A DNA stretch of 64,000 bases from Chamaelirium japonicum. Its lineage: Eukaryota; Streptophyta; Magnoliopsida; Liliales; Melanthiaceae. The notes beneath the pieces were generated by a model, which saw only the letters and a list, made by a program, of their open reading frames with translations, did not search any database and had not been told where the DNA came from. The stretch lies in contig OX393552.1 of assembly GCA_947650365.1 (NCBI GenBank), positions 47,756,999-47,820,998 on the forward strand, read 5' to 3'. How positions within the stretch are numbered: position 1 is the stretch's first letter; every line of letters begins with the position of its first letter. The position numbers and the translations under genes were made by a program. Below, piece by piece: positions 12,829 through 25,258 of the stretch.

Positions 12829-14640
12829 ACAAATGAATTTGAATGGATCGTATGAATGAATAAGAATGGATCGTACGAATGAATTAGAATGGATCGTACG
12901 AATGAATTAGAATGGATCGTACGAACGAATTAGAATGGATCGTATGAACGAATTAGAATGGATCGTACGAATGAATTAGAATGGATACATTCGAGCGAAT
13001 GAATTAGAATGGATCGTACGATTGAATTAGAATGGATCATAGGAATGAATTAGAATGGATCGTGCAAATGAATTAGAATGGATACATTCGTGCGAATGAA
13101 TTAGAATGGATCGTAGGAATGAATTACAATGGATCGTGCGAATGAATTAGAATGGATCGTCCGAATGAATTAGAATTGATCATACGAATGAATTAGAAAG
13201 GTTACATTCGTACGATCCATTCTAATTCATTCGCTCGAATGTATCCATTCTAATTCATTCGTACGATCCATTCTAATTCGTTCGTACGATCCATTCTAAT
13301 TCGTTCGTACGATCCATTCTAATTCGTTCGTACGATCCATTCTAATTCGTTCGTACGATCCATTCTAATCCATTCGTACAATCCATTCTAATTCATTCGC
13401 ACGATCCATTCTAATTAATTTGTATGATACATTCGTGCGAATGAATTAGAATGGATCGTACGAATGAATTAGAATAGATCGTGCGAATAAATTAGAATGG
13501 ATCATACAAATGAATTAGAATAGATATATTCATGCGAATGAATTAGAATGGATCGTACGGATGAATTAGAATGGATCGTACAATCCATTCTAATGCATTC
13601 TAATTCATTCCTACGATCTATTCTAATTCATTCGCTCGAATATATCCATTCTAATTCATTCGTATGATCCATTCTAATTCATTCGTACGATCCATTCTAA
13701 TTCATTCCTACGATCCATTCTAATTCTTTCGCACGAATGTATCCATTCTAATTCATTTGCACGATCCATTCTAATTCATTCGTTCGATCCATTGTAATTC
13801 ATTCATACGATCCATTCTAATTCATTCGTATGATCCATTCTAATGCATTAGTATGATTCATTCTAATTCTTTCATATGATCCATTCTAATTCATTCGCAC
13901 GAATGTATCCATTCTAATTCATTCGTACAATCCATTCTAATTCATTCGTACGATCCATTCTAATTCATTCGCTCGAATGTATCCATTCTAATTCATTCGT
14001 ACGATCCATTCTAATTCATTCGCTCGAATGTATCCATTCTAATTCATTCGTACGATCCATTCTAATTCGTTCGTACGATCCATTCTAATTCGTTCGTACG
14101 ATCCATTCTAATTCGTTCGTACAATTCATTCTAATTCATTCGTACGATCCATTCTAATGCATTCGTACGATCCATTCTAATTCATTCGTACGATCTATTC
14201 TAATTCATTCGTACGATCCATTCTAATTCATTCGCACGATCCATTCTAATTCATTTGTACGATCTAATTCTAATTAGAATAGATATATTTGTGCGAATGA
14301 ATTAGATTGCATCGTACGAATGAATTTGAATGCATTCCAATTCATTCGTATGATCTAATTCTAATTCATTCGCACGATCTATTCTAATTAGAAAGGTTAC
14401 ATTCGAGCGAATGAAATAGAATAGATCGTAGGAATGAATTAGAATGGATCATACGATGGATCATACGAATGAATTAATATGGATCGTGCGAATGAATTAG
14501 AATGGATCATACGAATGAATTAGAATGGATACATTCGAGCGAATGAATTAGAATGGATACATTTGTACGAATAAATTAGAATGGATCGTACGAATGGATT
14601 AGAATGGATACATTCGTGCGAATGAATTAGAATGGTTACA
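12829..14640. repeat. rapidly alternating F/R satellite segment
   Basis: Blocks alternate: F 12829-13211, R 13212-13425, F 13426-13580, R 13581-14274, F 14275-14335, R 14336-14390, F 14391-14640. Switches lie in TCGTACGA-like cores, ATTCTAATTAGAAT, GAATGCATTC or CATTCGTGCGAATG. The F part at 12905-13120 contains the GAGCG/ATAGG cassette. Confidence 0.85.
14020..14450. repeat. dispersed duplication, copy 2 (mate at 2390-2830)
   Basis: Repeats the two-monomer F and R islands of 2633-2830 with the same AGATTGCATCG and GAATGCATTCC variants. TAGAATAGAT lies at 14275 versus 2641, a spacing of 11,634 bp. Differences are few (for example GATATATTT versus GATACATTT). Flanking ATTCGTTCGTACG runs upstream also agree. 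Confidence 0.85.
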
Positions 14641-15313
14641 TTCTAATTCATTTGTACGAATGTATCCATTCTAATTCATTCGCACGATCCATTTAATTCA
14701 TTCGTACGATCCATTCCAATTCATTCGTATGATCCATTCTAATTCATTCGTACGATCCATTCTAATTCATTTGCATGAATGTATCCATTCTAATTCATTC
14801 GTCTGATCCATTCCAATTTATTCGTATGATCCATTCTAATTCATTCATGCAATCCATTCTAATTCATTCATACGATCCATTCTAACTCATTCATACGATC
14901 CATTCTAATTCATTCGCATGAATGTATATATCCATTCTAGCTCATTCGTACGAATGTATTCATTCGTACGATCCATTCTAATTCATTCGCACGAATGTAT
15001 CCATTCTAATTCATTCGCACGATCCATTCTAATTCATTCATATGATCCATTCTAATTCGTTCGTACGATCCATTCCAATTCGTTTGTACGATCCATTCTA
15101 ATTCATTCGTACGATCCATTCTAATCCATTCGTACGATTCATTCTAATTTATTCGTACGATCCATTCTAATCCATTCGTACGATCCATTCTAATTCATTT
15201 GCACGAATGTATCCATTCTAATTCATTCGTACAATCCATTCTAATTCATTCGCACGATCCATTCTAATTCATTCGTATGATCCATTCTAATTCATTTGCA
15301 CGATCCATTCGTA
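14641..15313 (-). repeat. R-oriented satellite block
   Basis: Reverse-oriented monomers. Includes a 32 bp monomer with GAATGTATATATCC and CTAGCTCATTCG near 14930, resembling the one at about 10640. Ends at the perfect 14 bp palindrome CATTCGTACGAATG (15307-15320). Confidence 0.87.
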
Positions 15314-16443
15314 CGAATGAATTAGAATGGATCATATGAATAAATTAGAATGGATACATTTGTGCGAATGAATTAGAATGGATCATGGAAATGAATTAGA
15401 ATGGATCATAGGAATGAATTAGAATGGATAGTGCGAATGAATTAGAATGGATCGTACGAATGAATTAGAATGGATCGTGCGAATAAATTAGAATAGATCG
15501 TCCGAATGAATTAGAATGGATACATTTGTGCGATGAATAAGAATGGAGCATACGAATGAATTAGAATGGATCATACGAATGGATTAGAATGGATCGTATG
15601 AATGGATTAGAATGGATCGTGCAAATGAATTAGAATGGATACATTCATGTGAATGAATTAGAATGGATCGTAGGAATGAATTAGAATGGATCGTACGAAT
15701 GAATTAGAATGGTTATATTCGTGCGAATGAATTAGAATGGATCGTACGAATGAATTAGAATGGATCGAACAAATGAATTAGAATGGATACATTCGAGCGA
15801 ATGAATTAGAATGGATCATACGAATGAATTAGAATGGATCATACGAATGAATTAGAATGGATCATGCGAATGAATTAGAATGGATTGTACGAATAAATTA
15901 GAATGGATACATTCGTGCGAATGAATTAAAATGGATCGTACGAATGGATTAGAATGGATCGTACGAATGAATTAGAATGGATCGTACGAATGGATTAGAA
16001 TGGATCGTACGAATGAATTAGAATGGATCGTACGAACGTATTAGAATGGATCGTACAAACGAATTAGAATGGATCATACGAATGAATTTGAATGGATCGT
16101 ACAAATGAATTAGAATGGATACATTCGTGCGAATGAATTAGAATGGATCGTACGAATGAATTAGAATGGATACATTCGTGTGAAGGAATTAGAATGGATC
16201 GTACGAATGAATTAGACTGGATCGTACGAATAAATTAGAATGGATACATTCGTGCGAATGAATTAGAATGGATTGTGCGAATGAATTAGAACGGATTGTG
16301 CGAATGAATTAGAATGGATCGTGCGAATGTATTAGAATGGATCGTACGAATGAATTAGAATGGATACATTCATGCGAATGAATTAGAATGGATCGTACGA
16401 ATGGATTAGAATGGATCGTACGAATGAATTAGAATGGTTACAT
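15314..16443 (+). repeat. F-oriented satellite block
   Basis: About 1.1 kb of F monomers, including CATTCGAGCG, CATTCGTGCG and GGTTATATTCG 28 bp types and GAACGAATTA-variant 23 bp types. It ends where GGTTACATTTATTCTAATTC joins opposite strands within a truncated monomer. Confidence 0.87.
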
Positions 16444-17133
16444 TTATTCTAATTCATTCGTACAATCCATTCTAATTTATTCGTACTAATGTATCCATTC
16501 TAATTCATTCGTACGATCCATTCTAATTCATTCGTACGAATGTATCCATTCTAATTCATTCGTACGATCCATTCTAATTCATTTATATGATCCATTCTAA
16601 TTCGTTCGTACGATCCATTCTAATTCGTTCGTACGATCCCTTCTAATTCGTTCGTACGATCCATTCTAATCCATTCGTACGATCCATTCTAATCAATTCG
16701 TACGATCCATTCTAATTCATTCGTACGATCCATTCTAATCCATTCGTACGATCCATTCTAATTTATTCGCACGAATGTATCCATTCTAATTCATTTGCAC
16801 GATCCGTTCTAATTCATTCCTATGATCCATTCTAATTCATTCGTACGATCCATTCTAATTCATTCGCTCGAATGTATCCATTCTAATTCATTCGTACGAT
16901 CCATTCTAATTCGTTCATACGATCCATTCTAATTCGTTCGTACGATCCACTCTAGTTCGTTCGTACGATCCATTCTAATTCGTTCGTACGATCCATTCTA
17001 ATTCATTCGCACGAATGTAACCATTCTAATTTATTCGTACGATCCATTCTAATTCATTCGTATGATCCATTCAAATTCATTCGCACAAATGTATCTATTC
17101 TAATTCATTCGCACAATCCATTCTAATCCATTC
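16444..17133 (-). repeat. R-oriented satellite block
   Basis: Reverse-oriented monomers with an R copy of the ATAGG/GAGCG cassette (about 16790-16990), followed by ATTCGTTCGTACG variants. Exits through CATTCACCGAATG, an imperfect dyad. Confidence 0.87.
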
Positions 17134-17643
17134 ACCGAATGAATTAGATTGGATCGTAGGAATGAATTAGAATGGATCGTACGAATGAATAAGAATGGTT
17201 ACATTCGTGCGAATGAATTAGAATGGATCGTACGAATGGATTAGAATGGATCGTACGAATGGATTAGAATGGATCGTACGAATGAATTTGAATGAATTTG
17301 AATGGATCGTACGAATGAATTAGAATGGATCGAACGAATGAATTAGAATGAATCGTATGAACGAATTAGAATGGATCGTACGAATGAATTAGAATGGATA
17401 CATTCGAGCGAATGAATTAGAATGGATCATACGAATGAATTAGAATTGATCATACGAATGTATTAGAATGGATCGTACGAATGAATTAGAATGAATCATA
17501 TGAAAGAATTAGAATGGATCGTGTGAATGAATTAGAAAGGATCGTACGAATGAATTAGAATGGATATATTCATTCGAATGAATTAGATTGCATCGTACGA
17601 ATGAATTGGAATGGATTGTACGAATGAATTAGAATGGATCTCG
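17134..17643 (+). repeat. F-oriented satellite block
   Basis: F monomers. The stretch at about 17490-17640 (CATATGAAAG, GGATATATTCATTCG, AGATTGCATCG) recurs at about 63718-63830, a dispersed duplication some 46 kb away. Confidence 0.86.
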
Positions 17644-19390
17644 TACGATCCATTCAAATTCATTCGCATGATCCATTCTAATTCATTTGTACGATCCATT
17701 CTAATTCATTCTCACGAATGTAACCTTTCTAATTCATTTGTATGATCCATTCTAATTCATTCGTACGATCCATTCTAATCCATTCGTACGATCCATTCTA
17801 ATCCATTCGTACGATCCATTCTAATCCATTCGTACGATCCATTCTAATGCATTAGTAGGATTTATTCTAATTCATTAGTACGATCCATTCTAATTCATTC
17901 GTATGATCTAATTCGAATCCATTCGTACGATCCATTCTAATTTGCACAAATGTATCCATTTTAATTCGTTCGTACGATCCATTCTAATTTATTCATACGA
18001 TCCATTCTAATTCATTCGCACGATCCATTCTAATTCATTCGTACGATCCATTCTAATTCATTCGCATGAATATATCTATTCTAATTCATTCATATGATCC
18101 ATTCTAATTTATTCGCACGATCTATTCTAATTCATTCGTACGATTCATTCTAATTCATTCGCACGATCCATTCTAATTCATTCGTACGATCCATTCTAAT
18201 TCATTCGCACGAATGTATCCATTCTAATTCATTCGTGCAATCCATTCTAATTCATTCGCACGAATGTATCCATTCTAGCTCATTCGTACGCTCCATTCTA
18301 ATTCATTCGAACGCTTCATTCTTATTCATCGCACAAATGTATCCGTTCTATTTCATTCGTACGATCCATTCTAATTCATTCCTACGATCCATTCTAATTC
18401 ATTCGTACGATCCATTCTAATTCATTTGTATGATCTATTCTAATTCATTAGCACGAATGTATCCATTCTAATTCATTCGCACGATCCATTCTAATTCATT
18501 CGTTCGATCTATTCTAATTCATTCGTATGATCCATTTAAATTCATTCGCATGATCCATTCTAATTCATTCGTACGATCCTTTCTAATTTATTCCTACGAT
18601 CCATTCTAATTCATTCGCACGAATGTATCCATTCTAATTCATTTGCACGATCCATTCTAATCCATTCGTATGATCCATTCTAATTCATTCGTACAAATGT
18701 ATCTATTATAATTCATTCGTACAATGCGTTCTAATCCATTCGTACGATCCATTCTAATCCATTCGTACGATCCATTCTAATCCATTCGTATGATCCATTC
18801 TAATTCATTCGTACGATCCATTCTAATTCATTTGCATGAATGTATCCATTCTAATTCATTCATTCGATCCATTCTAATTCATTCGTACAATCCATTCTAA
18901 TTCATTCGCATGATCCATTCTAATTCATTCGTACGATTCATTCTAATCCATTCGTACGATCCATTCTAATTTATTCGCACGATCCATTCTAATTCATTCG
19001 CACAAATCTATCCATTCTAATTCATTCATTCGATCCATTCTAATTCATTCGTACGATCCATTCAAATTCATTCGCACGATCCATTCTAATTCATTCGTAC
19101 GATCCATTCTAATTCATTCGCACGATCCATTCTAATTCATTTGTACGATCCATTCTAATTCATTCCTACGATCTATTCTAATTCATTCGCTCGAATGTAT
19201 CCATTCTAATTCATTCGTATGATCCATTCTAATTCATTCGTACGATCCATTCTAATTCATTCCTACGATCCATTCTAATTCATTCACACGAATGTATCCA
19301 TTCTAATTCATTTGCACGATCCATTCTAATTCATTCCTATGATCCATTCTAATTCATTCGTACGATCCATTCTAATTCATTCGCTCGTAC
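17644..19390 (-). repeat. R-oriented satellite block
   Basis: About 1.75 kb of reverse-oriented monomers. Contains an AATGCGTTC marker monomer near 18725, several ATTCGCATGAATG 28 bp units, and an R cassette near 19160-19390. The open frame at 18235-18420 is an artefact of the repeat. Confidence 0.89.
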
Positions 19391-19434
19391 GAATGCATTA
19401 GAATGGATCGTACGAATAAATTAGAATGAATCGT
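19391..19434 (+). repeat. two-monomer F island
   Basis: About 44 bases in F orientation (GAATGCATTAGAATGG through GAATGAATCGTACG) inside R sequence. It shows that an inverted insert can be as small as two monomers. Confidence 0.85.
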
Positions 19435-19724
19435 ACGATCCATTCTAATTCATTCGTCTGATCCATTCTAATTCATTTGTACGATCCATTCTAATTCATT
19501 CGCACGAATGTATCCATTCTAATTCATTCGTACGATCCATTCTAATTCATTCGTATGATCAATTCTAATTCATTCACACGATCCATTCTAATTCATTCGT
19601 ACGATCCATTCTAATTCATTCGCACGAATGTATCCATTCTAATTCATTCGTACGATCCGTTCTAATTCATTCGTACGATCCATTCTAATTCATTCGCACG
19701 AATGTATCCATTCTAATTCATTCA
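19435..19724 (-). repeat. R-oriented satellite block
   Basis: About twelve reverse-oriented monomers alternating 23 and 28 bp (ATTCGCACGAATG every few units). Exits at ATTCATTCATGCGAATGAAT. Confidence 0.86.
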
Positions 19725-22394
19725 TGCGAATGAATTAGAATGGATCGTACAAATGAATTAGAATGGATCGTACGAATGAATTAGAATGAATTAGAATAGA
19801 TCGTAGGAATGAATTAGAATAGATCGAGCGAATGAATTAGAATAGATCGTAGGAATGAATTAGAATGGATCGTACGAATGAATTAGAATGGATCATGCGA
19901 ATGAATTAGAATAGATCGTACGAATGAATTAGAATGGATCGTGCGAATGAATTTGAATGGATTGTACGAATGAATTAGAATGGATCGAACGAATGAATTA
20001 GAATGGATACATTCATGCAAATGAATTAGAATGGATCGTACGAATGAATTAGAATAGATCATACGAATGAATTAGAATGGATCGTACGAATGGATTAGAA
20101 TGGATCGTACGAATGGATTAGAACGCATTGTACGAATGAATTAGAATAGATACATTTGTACGAATGAATTAGAATGGATCGTACGAATGGATTAGAATGG
20201 ATCGTGCAAATGAATTAGAATGGATACATTCGTCCGAATGAATTAGAATGGATCGTAGGAATAAATTAGAAAGGATCGTACGAATGAATTAGAATGGATC
20301 ATGCGAATGAATTTGAATGGATCATACGAATGAATTAGAATGGATCGAACGAATGGATTAGAATGGATCGTGCGAATGAATTAGAATGGATACATTCGTG
20401 CGAATGAATTAGAATGGATCATACAAATGAAATAGAATGGATCGTACGAATGAATTAGAATGGATCGTAGGAATGAATTAGAATGGATCGTACGAATGAA
20501 TTAGAATGGTTACATTCGTGCGAATGAATTAGAATGGATCGTACGAATGGATTAGAATGGATCGTACGAATGAATTAGAATGGATCGTACAAATGAATTA
20601 GAAAGATTACATTTGTGAGAATGAATTAGAATGGATCATACGAATGAATTAGAATGGATCGTACAAATGAATTAGAATGGATCGTACAAATGAATTAGCA
20701 AGGTTACATTTGTGAGAATGAATTAGAATGGATCGTACGAATGAATTAGAATGGATTGTACGAATGGATTAGAATGGATCGTACGAATGAATTAGAATGG
20801 ATCGTACGAATGCATTAGAATGGATACATTCGTGCGAATGAATTAGAATGGATCGTACGAATGAATTAGAATGGATCGTGCGAATAAATTAGAACGGATC
20901 GTACGAATGAAATAGAATGGATCGTGCGAATGAATTAGAATGGATCGTACGAATGTAGAATGAATCATATGAATGCATTAGAATGGATACATTCGTACAA
21001 ATGAATTAGAATGGATCGTACGAATGAATTAGAATGGATCGTGCGAATGAATTAGAATGGATCGTACAAATGAATTAGAATGGATACATTTGTGCGATGA
21101 ATGGATTAGAATGGATCGTGCGAATGAATTAGAATGGATTATACGAATGAATTAGAATGGATACATTCATGCGAATGAATTAGAATGGATCATATGAAAG
21201 AATTAGAATGGATCGTGCAAATGAATTAGAATGGATACATTCGTGCGAATGAATTAGAATGGATTGTAGGAATGAATTAGAATGGATCGTACGAATGAAT
21301 TAGAATGGTTACATTCGTGCGAATGAATTAGAATGGATCGTACGAATGGATTAGAATGGATCGTACGAATGAATTAGAATGGATCGTACAAATGAATTAG
21401 AAAGGTTACATTTGTGAGAATGAATTAGAATGGATCGTACGAATGGATTAGAATGGATCGTACGAATGGATTAGAATGGTTACATTTGTGAGAATGAATT
21501 AGAATGGATCGTACGAATGAATTAGAATGGATCGTACGAATGGATAAGAATGGAGCGTACGAATGAATTAGAATGGATCGTACGAATGGATTAGAATGAA
21601 TCGTACGAATGGATTAGAATGGATCGTACGAATGAATTAGAATGGATCATACAAATGAATTAGAAAGATTTTATTCGTGAGAATGAATTAGAATGGATCA
21701 TACGAATGAATTTGAATGGATCATTCGAATGAATTAGAATGGATATATTTTTGCGAATGAATTTGAATGTATTGCACGATTTGAATTAGAATGGATCATA
21801 CGAATGAATTAGAATATATCGTGCGAATGAATTAGAATTGATCGTACGAATGAATTAGAATGGATCGTACAAATTAATTAGAATGGATACATTCGTGCGA
21901 ATGAATTAGAATGGATCGTACGAATGAATTTGAATGGATCGTGCGAATGAATTAGAATGGATAGTGCGAATGAATTAGAATGGATCGTACGAATGAATTA
22001 GAATGGATACATTCGTGCGAATGAATTAGAATGGATCGTACGAATGAATTAGAATGGATCGTACGAATGAATTAGAATGGATCGTACAAATGGATTAGAA
22101 TGGATCATACGAATGAATAAGAATAGATCGTACGAATGAATTAGAATGGATAGTACGAATAAATTAGAATGGATCGTGCGAATGAATTAGAATGGTTCGT
22201 ACGAATGAATTAGAATGGATCCACCAAATGAATTAGATTGGATCGTACGAATGAATTAGAATGAATCATCCGAATGAATTAGAATGGATCATACGAATGA
22301 ATTAGAATAGATCATACGAATGACTTAGAATGGATCGTGCGAATGAATTAGAATGAATCGTACGAATGAATTAGAATGGATCGTACGAATGAAT
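19725..22394 (+). repeat. longest F-oriented satellite run before the 2.86 kb HOR
   Basis: About 2.7 kb of uninterrupted F monomers, one of the longest single-orientation stretches in the window. Includes repeated GAAAGGTTACATTTGTGAG subtype units at about 20590, 20700 and 21390, each preceded by a GTACAAATG monomer. One GATGAATGGATTAG phase slip lies near 21095. F orientation continues into the HOR until about 22995. Confidence 0.9.
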
Positions 22395-23035
22395 TAGAAT
22401 AGATACATTTGTACGAATAAATTTGAATGGATCGTATGAATGGATTAGAATGGATTGTACGTGCGAATGAATTAGAATGTATCGTACGAATGGATTACAA
22501 TGGATCGTACGAATGGATTTGAATAGATCGTACGAATGAATTAGAATGGATCGTAAGAATGAATTAGAATGGATCGTACGAATGAATTAGAATGGATACA
22601 TTCGAGCGAATGATTTAGAATGGATCATACGAATGAATTAGAATGGATACATTTGTGCGAATGAATTTGAATGGATTGCACAAATTGAATTACAATGGAT
22701 CATACGAATGAATTAGAATGGATCGTGCGAATGAATTAGAATTGATCATACGAATGAATTAGAATGGATCGTTCGAATGAATTAGAATGGATCGTACGAA
22801 TGGATTAGAATGGATCGTACGAATGAATTAGCATGGATCGTGCAAATGAATTAGAATGGATACATTCATGCGAATGAATTAGAATTGATCGTAGGAATGA
22901 ATTAGAATGGATCGTGCAAATGAATTAGAATGGTTACATTCGTGCGAATGAATTAGAATGGAACATAGGAATGAATTAGAATGGATTAGAATGGATATAT
23001 TCTAATTCATTCATACGATCCATTCTAATTCATTT

Positions 23036-23980
23036 GTACGAATGAATTAGAATGGATCGTACGAATGGATTAGAATGGATCGTACGAATGAATTAGAATG
23101 GATCGTACGAACAAATTAGAATGGATCGTACGAACGAATTAGAATGGATCATATGAATGAATTAGAATGGATCGTACGAATTAATTAGAATGGATACACT
23201 CGTGCGAATTAATTAGAATGGATCGTACGAATGAATTAGACTGGATCGTACGAATAAATTAGAATGGATACATTCGTGCGAATGAATTAGAATGGATTGT
23301 GCGAATGAACTAGAACGGATTGTGCGAATGAATTAGAATGGATCGTGCGAATGAATTAGAATGGATCGTACGAATGAATTAGAATGGATCATAGGAATGA
23401 ATTAGAATGGATCGTGCAAATGAATTAGAATGGATCGTACGAATGAATTAGAATGGATCGTACGATCCATTCTAATTCATGCTCACAAATATATCCATTC
23501 TAATTCATTCGTATGATCCATTCTAATTCATTCGCACGATCCATTCTAATTCATTCGCATGAACATATCGATTCTAATTCATTCGTACGATCCATTCTAA
23601 TTCATTCGTACGATCCATTCTAATTCATTCGTACGATCCATTCTAATTCGTTCGTACGATCCATTCTAATTCATTTGCACGATCCATTCTAATTCATTTG
23701 TACGATCCATTTTAATTCATTCACATGATCCATTCTAATTCAATCGTACAATGCGTTCTAATTCATTCGCTCGAATGTATCCATTCTAATTCATTCGCAC
23801 GAATGAATTAGAATGGACCGGATGAATAAATTAGAATGGATCGTACGATTCATTCTAATTCATTCGTACGATCCATTCTAATGCATTCGTACGATTCATT
23901 CTAATTCATTCGCACGATCCATTCTAATTCATTCGTACGATCCATTCTTATTCATTCATACGATCCATTCTAATTCATTC
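23036..23980. repeat. segment G, copy 1 of 4
   Basis: An F-R-F-R segment: F monomers with GAACAAATTA/GAACGAATTA, then R from about 23463 with a CATATCGATTC monomer, then an F island GGACCGGATGAATAAATTAG at about 23803-23845, then R. Related copies lie at about 25880-26870, 57744-58720 and (partial) 62560-63020. Confidence 0.83.
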
Positions 23981-24239
23981 GCACAATCCATTCTAATTCA
24001 TTCGTACGATCTATTCTAATTCATTCGTATGATCTATTCTAACTCATTTTAGAATGGATCGTACGAATGAATTAGAATGGATCGTATGAACGAATTAGAA
24101 TGGATCGTACGAATGAATTAGAATAGATACATTCGAGCGAATGAATTAGAATGGATCCTACGAATGAATTAGAATAGATCGTACGAATGGATTAGAATGG
24201 ATCGTACGAATGGATTAGAATGGATCGTACGAATGAATT

Positions 24240-24440
24240 AGAATGGATCATACAAATGAATTAGAAAGGTTACATTCGTGAGAATGAATTAGAATGGATC
24301 GTACGAATGAATTAGATAGGATCATGCGAATGAATTTGAATGGATCGTACGAATGAATTAGAATGGATCGAACGAATGAATTAGAATGGATACATTCGAG
24401 CGAATGAATTAGAATAGATCGTAGGAATGAATTAGAATGG
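24240..24440 (+). repeat. cassette K (F), multi-monomer block
   Basis: Fixed series in F: CATACAAATG, GAAAGGTTACATTCGTGAG (28), a standard 23-mer, GCATGCGAATGAATTTG-like variant, a standard 23-mer, GAACGAATG, CATTCGAGCG (28), GTAGG. The same order of variants occurs in F near 27104-27304, 31365-31545, 37860-38055, 38825-39015, 45300-45490, 47995-48185 and 54485-54675. In R it occurs near 4345-4545, 7440-7660, 28690-28830 (partial) and 29010-29170. Confidence 0.82.
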
Positions 24441-25258
24441 ATCATACGAATGAATTAGAATGGATTGTACGAATGAATTAGAATGGATACATTCGTGCGA
24501 ATGAATTAAAATGGATCGTACGAATGAATTAGAATGGATCGTACGAATGAATTAGAATAGTTCGTAGGAATGAATTAGAATGGATCATACGAATGAATTA
24601 GAATGGATTGTATGAACGAATTAGAATGGATCGTACGAACGAATTACAATGGATCATACGAATGAATTAGAATGGATCGTACGAATGAATTAGAATGGAT
24701 ACATTCGTGCGAATGAATTAGAATGGATCGTACGAATGAATTAGAATGGATACATTCGTGCGAATGAATTAGAATGGATCGTACGAATGAATTAGACTGG
24801 ATCGTACGAATAAATTAGAATGGATACATTCATACGAATGAATTAGAATGGATCGTATGAATGAATTAGAATGGATCGTGCGAATGAATTAGAATGGATC
24901 GTAGGAATGAATTAGAATGGATCGTACGAATGAATTAGAATGAATCGTGCGAATGAATTAGAATGGATCGTGCGAATGAATTAAAATGGATCGTGCGAAT
25001 GAATTAGAATGGATCGTGCGAATGAAATAGAATGGATCGTGCGAATGAATTAGAATGGACCGTGCGAATTAATTAGAATGGATCGTATGAACGAATTAGA
25101 ATGGATCGTACGAACGAATTAGAATGGATCGTATGAACGAATTAGAATGGATCGTACGAATGAATTAGAATGGATACATTCGAGCAAATGAATTAGAATG
25201 AATCGTACGAATGAATTAGAATGGATGAAAGGAATGAATTAGATTGGATTGTGCGAAT

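Larger units (their letters stand above)
22395..25258. repeat. 2,864 bp higher-order repeat, copy 1
   Basis: Opens with AGATACATTTGTACGAATAA (22401) and matches the next 2.86 kb closely over its whole length. It includes an R island at about 22996-23035 (ATTAGAATGGATATATTCTA), an F/R/F/R series at 23463-24049, and cassette K at 24240-24440. F to R to F switches are at identical relative places in both copies. By eye differences are sparse apart from whole-monomer indels. Identity looks in the high nineties per cent. Confidence 0.92.
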
